64,000 nt of DNA from JAUVXJ01 sp964433755 (lineage in GTDB: Bacteria > Chloroflexota > Anaerolineae > UBA7937 > B3-Chlor), in NCBI GenBank assembly GCA_964433755.1, contig CAYSSR010000001.1, positions 1,054,001-1,118,000 on the forward strand, read 5' to 3'. Below the pieces are notes generated by a model. It searched no databases, had not been told where the DNA came from, and worked only from the letters and a program-made list of their open reading frames with translations. Position 1 is the first letter of the stretch; each line of letters opens with the position of its first letter. Positions 58,630 through 64,000 of this stretch are shown in pieces. Position numbers and translations under genes: made by a program.

Positions 58630-58905
58630 CTATAGGCTATCTCGCCTCCCTTTGCTGGCCCCTCGTTCACGCAGGAGGTGGCCCCGAATTTCGAGGCCCT
58701 TCACCGCGTACCCTTGGGCTTCCAGAACGGTCAAGACCTCGTTGGCGCTCTCAACCGCCCTTTGTAGTCCATGGCTTCCAGCGGCGTCAACGCGCAGAGC
58801 CAAGACCCGGCCCCGGCCTGTGCTCTCTATGCTGCCGCCGGGTTTTCGATCCGAGTGGCCATGGTCCGTCTGGCAATTTCCGACCAAGTTGGTCTCAATG
58901 CTCAT
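58630..58905 (-). CDS. Small hypothetical protein, 91 aa
   Basis: From ATG 58905 with AGGGG upstream: MSIETNLVGNCQTDHGHSDR, then a compact alpha/beta part (RGRVLALRVDAAGSHGLQRAVESANEVLTVLEAQG) and a basic tail. It is flanked by terminators on both sides (58940, 58545) and is the first gene of the element. No family is recognised. Confidence 0.55.
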   Translation of the reverse strand: MSIETNLVGNCQTDHGHSDRKPGGSIESTGRGRVLALRVDAAGSHGLQRAVESANEVLTVLEAQGYAVKGLEIRGHLLRERGASKGRRDSL

Positions 58906-58939
58906 CTGCGCCCCTACGATAGGTGCCCCATACTGAAAA

Positions 58940-58970
58940 GAGCCGACCAAGATTGCTCCCTGATCGGCTC
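58940..58970 (-). terminator. Terminator near the right end of the element
   Basis: GAGCCGA/TCGGCTC with inner pairs, then TTTTC on the minus strand. In the circular form it would lie about 160 bp downstream of the recombinase stop, so it may end that transcript. The 190 bp between it and the right repeat hold no gene. Confidence 0.7.
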
Positions 58971-59156
58971 TATGGCTCAAGTGAACGTTGCGCGATGATT
59001 GACCTAATGCCAGAATACCAGAATGGCCTATGTCGCGCAAGCCCACAAGGCGTACAGAACCCAAAACTCTAAGGTTCGCGGTGAGAAACACCATCCCCTC
59101 CGCCTACCGAACCAACTCAAGCTCTTCACAGAACGAGGGGACCTGTATGTAGGTGC

Positions 59157-59169
59157 TCCGCTGGGGGCA
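59157..59169 (+). repeat. attR core (13-bp direct repeat)
   Basis: TCCGCTGGGGGCA, identical to the tRNA-Glu 3' end at 42907-42919. Confidence 0.8.
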
Positions 59170-59175
59170 TCTGAA

Positions 59176-59210
59176 GCGAGCAGTTCGAATGACGGACTGC
59201 TCGCTCTTGT
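59176..59210 (+). terminator. Original terminator of tRNA-Glu, displaced by the element
   Basis: Perfect 9-bp stem GCGAGCAGT/ACTGCTCGC (10 with flanking A-T), then TCTTGT. It follows the restored tRNA end after 6 bp. Before integration it would have been directly downstream of tRNA-Glu. Confidence 0.75.
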
Positions 59211-59708
59211 GTGCTAGTCTGGGTGCAGAGGATTCTTTGGAGCTGTCCGAGCCTGATGAACCGCGAGGTTGCCAGCTCGTTCTATTGGTTCCGGTCGAGG
59301 ATCGGGTTGAGGCAGCGGCGCTTCTCTTGGAGGTCCTCTGTCTGTGCTGCCAGCCAGTGCCAGGATGGGACCACGAAGACTGTGGGGCGGCTGAATCGAG
59401 CGACCATGAATCTGGCCAAGGAGGTGCGCATCTTGTCCACCACTATGCCGCCTTAGCTGCCGGTGGGATCATAGCTGATGTCGTGGATGACTACACCCGC
59501 GGTTGCTTGGGTCTGTCGCTGCTCAGGCTGCATTGTGAGAGGACGTAGCCGGATGGATACGCAGCCGTGGCAGTCGTTGCCGGCCTAGGGGCACTCTGGC
59601 CGAGATCGTTATGTCGAGTCGTCGGGTTTGGGGATGTGAGGTACCATTCCCAGCGCAGTATCGATGTGTCGGACCGATGCGCAGGCCCTCAGTGTGGCGT
59701 CAATGCGG
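59211..59708. other. About 500 bp without a supported gene
   Basis: Only short frames without ribosome sites or family motifs are found on either strand. The stretch may be the remains of a gene interrupted near the tRNA or ordinary intergenic DNA; no repeats or promoters are evident. Confidence 0.5.
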
Positions 59709-61379
59709 CTACGGTGAGCATGCAGGCTCCCAGTCCATGGCCGGGTTGGTAGTGAGCCGCGTCACGGCGCCGTCGTCCCGGTGCAGAAGATAGATTTCGT
59801 GGCTTCCATCTCGCGAGGTAGTAAACGCTATCAGGTTGGCGTCACCGCACCAAGACGGCTCGCCGTCCCAACTCGGGTTGTTGGTGACGTTTGTCAGTCC
59901 CGTTCCGTCGGCGTTCATGACGTACACCTCCCCGTTGCCATCGCGGTACGACTCGAACGCAATTCGTTCTCCATCCGGAGACCAGGACGGGCGATAGTCG
60001 TCCGCGGGACTGTTCGTGAGGCGGCTGGCCCCAGCACCGTCGCTCCTCATCACGTAGATCTCAGAGTTGCCGTCTCTGTTGGATGAGAAGGCGATGCGGC
60101 TCCCGTCCGGAGACCAACAGGGGTCCCCGTCGTTCGCGGGGTGGTTCGTGACGTTCGTCTCTCCTCTCCCGTCGAGCCACAAGACATGGATCTCGTCCCC
60201 TGGAGTGAACGCGATGCGCGTCCCGTCCGGCGACCACTTTGGCTCCATGGCCCATCGTGAGGTCAGCCTTGTGCGCCCGGTGCCGTCGGCATTCATCACG
60301 TGGATCCTGTTCTCGTACACAAACGCGACGCGTGTGGCGTCGGGCGACCACGCCGGATACGTGTCGTCGGTATCGTTGTGCGTCAGCCGGGAGAGATTCC
60401 CGCCGTCGCTATCCATGACGTAGATCTCGAAAAAGGGGGCCGTGTCGCGGTCCGACACGAATGCGACTTGCGGTTGCGAAAGGCTAGACTCCGGGGTCTT
60501 CGAAGGTGGCTCTACCTTGGGCGGAGAAGGCGGAGACGTTGCCTCCTCGAGCGCCTGTGCATCAGTTGGTATTGGCTCCGTGTCGCACCAACCTTGAGGT
60601 ATCATGAACAGGGGAGGTATGCCGAGGTGATAGCTCCGGATCCTCACCGGTCGGTCGAGCGCAATGAGTAACTCCTTGGCTTCCTCTTCCAGCAGGTGCT
60701 CGGCCAGCAGGCGCAGTGCCTTGGAGATGTCATCCATCTCGCCTACTGCCACCCCTGGCAGTCTTTCGACCCCCGACAGGAAGAGGCCCGATGCTCCCAC
60801 CAGATTTGCCAACTGGTCGCCTGTCCAACATCTCTCTTCGTACAGCACGCTCCAGTACTTGAGGTCGGGAGGGTCTTGTAGGTAGGCGTCCAAGTCGTGC
60901 AGAGACGACACCGTGGAGGCTAGCTTGACCAACAGGAGTATGATGGGCAGCGTCTGGGCCTCTGCGGGGGGTGGCTGAAGCACGGATCCCAGCGAGTGCA
61001 ACGTACCGTCACTGCCCTGGAGCTCCTCGTACGTTCCTTCACTCCAAGCCCCCAAGTAACGGGCCTCAGGGTCCATTGCCACGACCAGGTACCTCGGTCC
61101 TTTCTCGAGGTACCAAATCTCCATGCCGGCAACCGACATTGCCGAATCGGCGTCTTGGACTTGCACAATCGCTCGGTCCACCCCAGCACCATTAGTGACC
61201 ACCGCCTGTCCTGCCACATCCGTTGTTGCTTCCCAGACTGTTGGCTTCTCCTGCGGTCGCGATTTGGCGGTGGGAACGGCCGTAGGCTCGAGAGGTTGCA
61301 GAGATGCAAGCGAACACACGCAGGCCAAGGAGGAGGTCACGCTGAGGAGAACTGAAAGGAACCGCGCTAGCCGGATCAT
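59709..61379 (-). CDS. Secreted TolB-like beta-propeller (PD40) protein
   Basis: 556 residues. A signal peptide with a lipobox-like end (ARFLSVLLSVTSSLACVC) is followed by a globular domain (about 60-280) and a Pro/Ser-rich linker. The propeller (about 305-556) has six PD40 blades (AWSPDATRVAFVY, KWSPDGTRIAFTP, CWSPDGSRIAFSS, SWSPDGERIAFES), alternating with repeats of EIYVMRSDGAG. These resemble the propeller half of TolB; no Pal/Tol genes are here. It is probably a surface scaffold or sensor protein. The start has AGGAGG 10 bp upstream. Confidence 0.85.
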   Translation of the reverse strand: MIRLARFLSVLLSVTSSLACVCSLASLQPLEPTAVPTAKSRPQEKPTVWEATTDVAGQAVVTNGAGVDRAIVQVQDADSAMSVAGMEIWYLEKGPRYLVVAMDPEARYLGAWSEGTYEELQGSDGTLHSLGSVLQPPPAEAQTLPIILLLVKLASTVSSLHDLDAYLQDPPDLKYWSVLYEERCWTGDQLANLVGASGLFLSGVERLPGVAVGEMDDISKALRLLAEHLLEEEAKELLIALDRPVRIRSYHLGIPPLFMIPQGWCDTEPIPTDAQALEEATSPPSPPKVEPPSKTPESSLSQPQVAFVSDRDTAPFFEIYVMDSDGGNLSRLTHNDTDDTYPAWSPDATRVAFVYENRIHVMNADGTGRTRLTSRWAMEPKWSPDGTRIAFTPGDEIHVLWLDGRGETNVTNHPANDGDPCWSPDGSRIAFSSNRDGNSEIYVMRSDGAGASRLTNSPADDYRPSWSPDGERIAFESYRDGNGEVYVMNADGTGLTNVTNNPSWDGEPSWCGDANLIAFTTSRDGSHEIYLLHRDDGAVTRLTTNPAMDWEPACSP

Positions 61380-61492
61380 GAGAGCGTATCCTCCTGTCCA
61401 GTGTCAGTGAGCGTTTCACGTAGCTTGATACTATGCCATCCTCGCGCCGTAGGCCACGCAGGCCCTCAGTGATGCCATCGATAACAAGTTGT

Positions 61493-62446
61493 CTAGAATC
61501 TGCCAATCTCTCGCTCTGCCCTCTCGATGGAGAATTCAAACCTAGCACCTTGATCGATAGTCACTGCGTCACTCTCGAAAAGACATCCAGCATCGCAGTG
61601 AGTCAATGCCTGCGGGTTTGTCGAGCACCAATCAGCGTAGTTGTGCATTGCCTCCACTATATCCGCGTAACCCATCTCTAACCACATTCTGGCCGCCTGA
61701 AGATGCGGGTCGAGTGGGATAGGACACGCCTCATGAGTCGCATGCAGATTCTCTGCCCTCTGGACCCAGCCTGTTGTTCTCGAGCAGAAGACTGCGGACT
61801 GTTCGCGCCTAGCCTGGCTGCGTGCCTTATTAGCCTCATCATCCAATCTTCGGGCCTCACTCAAGGTGCCTTCCGCACAGACAGCATATCCCTCATCGTC
61901 ACCGTGTACCTCCATCCCCTTGGTCAGAGAGGTCAATTGATCGATCGCGGCCGTCATTTCTAGCAGGCCCATGTTCATGCTTTGGGCAATGGCTGAATCA
62001 GTTTCGCTGTCGGCCATGAAGTCAAGAAAGCTGTCAACAACATCACCCAGCCCAATCAGTAGAAGACCACTGGCATCCTGGGCGCAATCGGGGACAGGAA
62101 CATCAGCGATGTCACGCCTAATCGCCTGCATATCCTGAACAACTGGGCTGAGAGCAATCCGCGATGTTGAGTTCGCAACCTCAACTGTGTCCTGCCAATC
62201 CTCCAAAAGAGGCTGAATCTCTGCGAAATAGTCCTGTGTCACAGACTGGCATATCTCCGATGCGCGTGGCGGTGTCGGCATGATGGTCGGACCTGGTACG
62301 GCTGTGTCAACGGCTTGAACTGGAGTGCCGGTCTCGGTCGCCAAGCTTCCTGTCAGGTACAGGAGCACCAAGGCACCCATACACCCAAAGACCATCGCTA
62401 CTGCCACTCCTAGCGCGAGCAGTGTTATCCACTGTTGCCTTGACAT
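61493..62446 (-). CDS. Membrane-anchored hypothetical protein, 317 aa
   Basis: ATG at 62446 with GGAGG 5 bp upstream (a GTG 18 bp earlier contains that site). One N-terminal helix (WITLLALGVAVAMVFGCMGALVLLYLTG), a short Thr/Pro linker, then a helical extracytoplasmic domain with several Cys (EICQSVTQDYFAEI, VPDCAQDASG, GYAVCAEGTL, AVFCSRTTG, HEACPIPLD, DWCSTNPQALTHCDAGC), likely disulfide-bonded. The family is unknown. Follows the leftward order of its neighbours. Confidence 0.7.
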   Translation of the reverse strand: MSRQQWITLLALGVAVAMVFGCMGALVLLYLTGSLATETGTPVQAVDTAVPGPTIMPTPPRASEICQSVTQDYFAEIQPLLEDWQDTVEVANSTSRIALSPVVQDMQAIRRDIADVPVPDCAQDASGLLLIGLGDVVDSFLDFMADSETDSAIAQSMNMGLLEMTAAIDQLTSLTKGMEVHGDDEGYAVCAEGTLSEARRLDDEANKARSQARREQSAVFCSRTTGWVQRAENLHATHEACPIPLDPHLQAARMWLEMGYADIVEAMHNYADWCSTNPQALTHCDAGCLFESDAVTIDQGARFEFSIERAEREIGRF

Positions 62447-62651
62447 CTCGTCCTCCTGTGACACCGACTGTACAGGCAGACGGCCAGTAGCGGGTGATTG
62501 ACGTGCAAGCTCTTGTCCGAATGGCGACAGAGGACATCAAGCGGTTGAGGCGGCATGGAAGCGAAGTAGAGCAATTGTACTACAGACACAACAACAGCGC
62601 AACGGGTGTTACGGACACATGACGAGGCCCCAGTAACAGCCGGCAGCTGTG

Positions 62652-63257
62652 TCAGTCGCTATCAGCAGGCCCCTCCGGTGATAGTTCCCCAAGCTCTGCA
62701 AGCAGCTCGACCGCGCTAGCAAGGGAGGTCTTCATGGTATCTACGAACTTCCCATATACGAACCTCTGTTCATCGGGGTGCAGGTGCACCCATAGCTCAG
62801 CCTGACGCAGAAAGAACTCCACGTCATCGAGGCAAGCGTAGAAGTTCTGAAGATCAAACCGCAGCTGCTCTGGCAACATACCTAGGTCTCGTATGCAGCC
62901 GCGATACACATCTCTAGTGAACAATGGCCCTCGGGGTCGAGGCGGCCGATCCGACTCTCCTCTTGTCCTTGCCTCCTCTGTGTCGTACGTCCTCATAGCA
63001 TTGTCAAGTGCTCGCTTGGCCAGAGACACTTCCGTATGCAACGACCTCACGAAGTCGGCCCTTCTGTGCCCCCGATTCAGGTCTACTGACCGTTCCGTGA
63101 GTTCTTGATCTAGTTTGGCTCTGAGTTCCGTGGCGTGAAGGGCAGACCTCCAACCGATGAGGCCGCCGACGATAGCACCGGCGATTGCCGCAATCAGCGA
63201 AAGCGCGCCGGTGACAAGAATCACGCTAAGGGGACTGAGAGTCTGCTCCCCAATCAC
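62652..63257 (-). CDS. Membrane-anchored hypothetical protein, 201 aa
   Basis: GTG start with AGGAGG upstream. N-terminal helix with Gly/Ala motifs (VILVTGALSLIAAIAGAIVGGLIGW), then a helical cytoplasmic-type domain (ELRAKLDQELTERSVDLNRGHRRADFVRSLHTEV) and a middle with LRFDLQNFYACLDDVEFFLRQAELW. The layout is like small membrane proteins of unknown function found in many phyla. No partner is seen. Confidence 0.65.
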   Translation of the reverse strand: MIGEQTLSPLSVILVTGALSLIAAIAGAIVGGLIGWRSALHATELRAKLDQELTERSVDLNRGHRRADFVRSLHTEVSLAKRALDNAMRTYDTEEARTRGESDRPPRPRGPLFTRDVYRGCIRDLGMLPEQLRFDLQNFYACLDDVEFFLRQAELWVHLHPDEQRFVYGKFVDTMKTSLASAVELLAELGELSPEGPADSD

Positions 63258-63410
63258 AGTGCCTCCTTTCAGCGAACGATGTGTCCTCCTTGTGGACTAC
63301 GGCCCAGCACTGTTCCGGCCATCGGGCGAGCTTGCCCTCGAAGATTCGTCAAGAGGGGTTCCCGGCAGCGTCTCAGTCGGGCTTTGGCGGGCTGGGCAGT
63401 CCTCGGAGTG

Positions 63411-63857
63411 CTAATCACACAACTCATAGCCTCTTGCCTCTGCAAGATCCCTTAACTCAGTCAGAATGTAGTCTGCATCATAGCCGGCTCGTAGCTCTCT
63501 CTGGAGGAGTTCCCACTCCAGTTTTCGACCTCTCGCGGGGTCGACGTCTATCACCTTTTGGATCTTCTCGTGAGGGTCACTTTGGCAGTCATAGACATGG
63601 CCTGGCTCAATGTCGTACACACAATGGGCTATCTCGTGAGCGAGATCGTGCCACGTGCACCCTTCGCTGTCAAGCCTGACCACGTGGCAATCATGCTCGT
63701 TATCCCAACTGGCCGAGCCGAAGTAGCGACCTTGTGGCAGAGGGCCGCCAAACTCGATTCTCAAAGTGATGCTAGGTTGAGCTAGCCGCTCCGCCAGAGC
63801 CTCGGAGGCGATTAGTCGGGTAAGCTCCGCGTCGTCTGTCAGTCGTAACGCTCTCAT
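63411..63857 (-). CDS. Small HExxH protein, putative metallopeptidase
   Basis: 148 residues. TWHDLAHEIAHCVYDIEPGH contains HExxH with a third His 13 residues after the second, similar to the ImmA/IrrE and other minimal zincin families. The N-terminus is beta-rich (ITLRIEFGGPLPQGRYFGSASWD). Zinc binding is likely, peptidase activity unproven. The last 140 bp of the window hold nothing recognisable. Confidence 0.65.
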   Translation of the reverse strand: MRALRLTDDAELTRLIASEALAERLAQPSITLRIEFGGPLPQGRYFGSASWDNEHDCHVVRLDSEGCTWHDLAHEIAHCVYDIEPGHVYDCQSDPHEKIQKVIDVDPARGRKLEWELLQRELRAGYDADYILTELRDLAEARGYELCD

Positions 63858-64000
63858 TTCTCAACTACTCTCATTCTCCGACTGTCAGCGGCCGAGCGCT
63901 GACGAGGTTCCCATAGGAGTCTTCCCCTCTTGCGCCTGCGCTACCACAGATGATGACAACCAGAACAAGGCGTGTGTCTCAGACGATCATCGGAGTAGAG

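Larger units (their letters stand above)
42907..59169. mobile_element. 16.25-kb prophage-like integrative element in tRNA-Glu
   Basis: The element is bounded by the 13-bp tRNA repeat and carries, all on the minus strand, a large serine recombinase beside the attachment site, a replication protein with iterons, an XRE regulator, a terminase-small-like protein, tape measure, Dit-like and other tail-type genes. The likely native terminator of tRNA-Glu (59176-59210) lies 7 bp beyond the right repeat, which supports the reconstruction. There is no recognisable large terminase, portal, capsid protein, protease or tail tube, so it is not a complete tailed phage. Host genes on both sides are of ordinary chromosomal type. 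Confidence 0.85.

Noticed and set aside
59153..59548. 131-aa plus-strand frame beginning in the right repeat
   Set aside because: It reads through the tRNA terminator hairpin and has no supported start; no family resemblance. Possible remnant only.

Overview
The window looks like a chromosomal segment of a Chloroflexota bacterium, probably of the Anaerolineae type. This is inference from style, not from a marker gene: GC-rich DNA, secreted proteins with long Thr/Pro/Ser linkers of the TPTATATP kind, YfhO and PMT-type membrane glycosyltransferases, TldD/TldE, a DUF89 protein, a stand-alone GltD-like protein and a ferredoxin-linked aldehyde oxidoreductase. Host promoters are easy to see (TTGACA, 17 bp, TATAAT), which suggests an ordinary housekeeping sigma factor.

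Host part, 1-42.8 kb. A truncated TPR/beta-propeller protein (to 1.7 kb) is followed by a three-gene membrane glycosyltransferase operon (1.7-8.8 kb). Next come a PdtaS-like kinase / ANTAR regulator / NadE operon, tRNA-Pro, lipB, a GT2 glycosyltransferase, an M20 amidohydrolase coupled to a DUF89 protein, murJ, an orphan CpaF-like ATPase, two uncharacterised genes, rpsT, tldD-tldE, a zinc-ribbon/LysM protein and secreted Thr/Pro-rich proteins (to 27.8 kb). After these lie a GltD-like oxidoreductase, a glycoside hydrolase, an amino-acid-type binding protein and an L-asparaginase. A radical SAM protein, lpdA, rnc and smc run leftward from 39 to 32 kb. Signal peptidase I and a deoC-AOR pair run rightward to tRNA-Glu.

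Integrated element, 42.9-59.2 kb. A 16.25-kb element sits in the 3' end of tRNA-Glu. It is bounded by a 13-bp direct repeat of the tRNA terminus (42907-42919 and 59157-59169), and the tRNA's likely native terminator now lies beyond the right repeat. All its genes run leftward: tail-type structural genes (lectin-like protein, Cys-rich minor protein, tape measure, Dit-like protein with an inserted beta-propeller), small proteins, a terminase-small-subunit-like protein, an XRE regulator, a replication protein with in-gene iterons, and a large serine recombinase. I see no large terminase, portal, major capsid or tail-tube gene, so it is either a remnant or an unusual tail-carrying integrative element. 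Its most original features are a family of 18-bp palindromes before several cassettes, a duplicated promoter module with a palindrome at about -50, a candidate structured RNA, and a recombinase gene whose 3' end crosses the attachment core, so that integration changes the protein's C-terminus.

Right host flank, 59.2-64 kb. A gene-poor stretch is followed by a TolB-like lipoprotein, two membrane-anchored hypotheticals and a small HExxH protein, all leftward. Function calls rest on motifs read by eye; no database search was possible.
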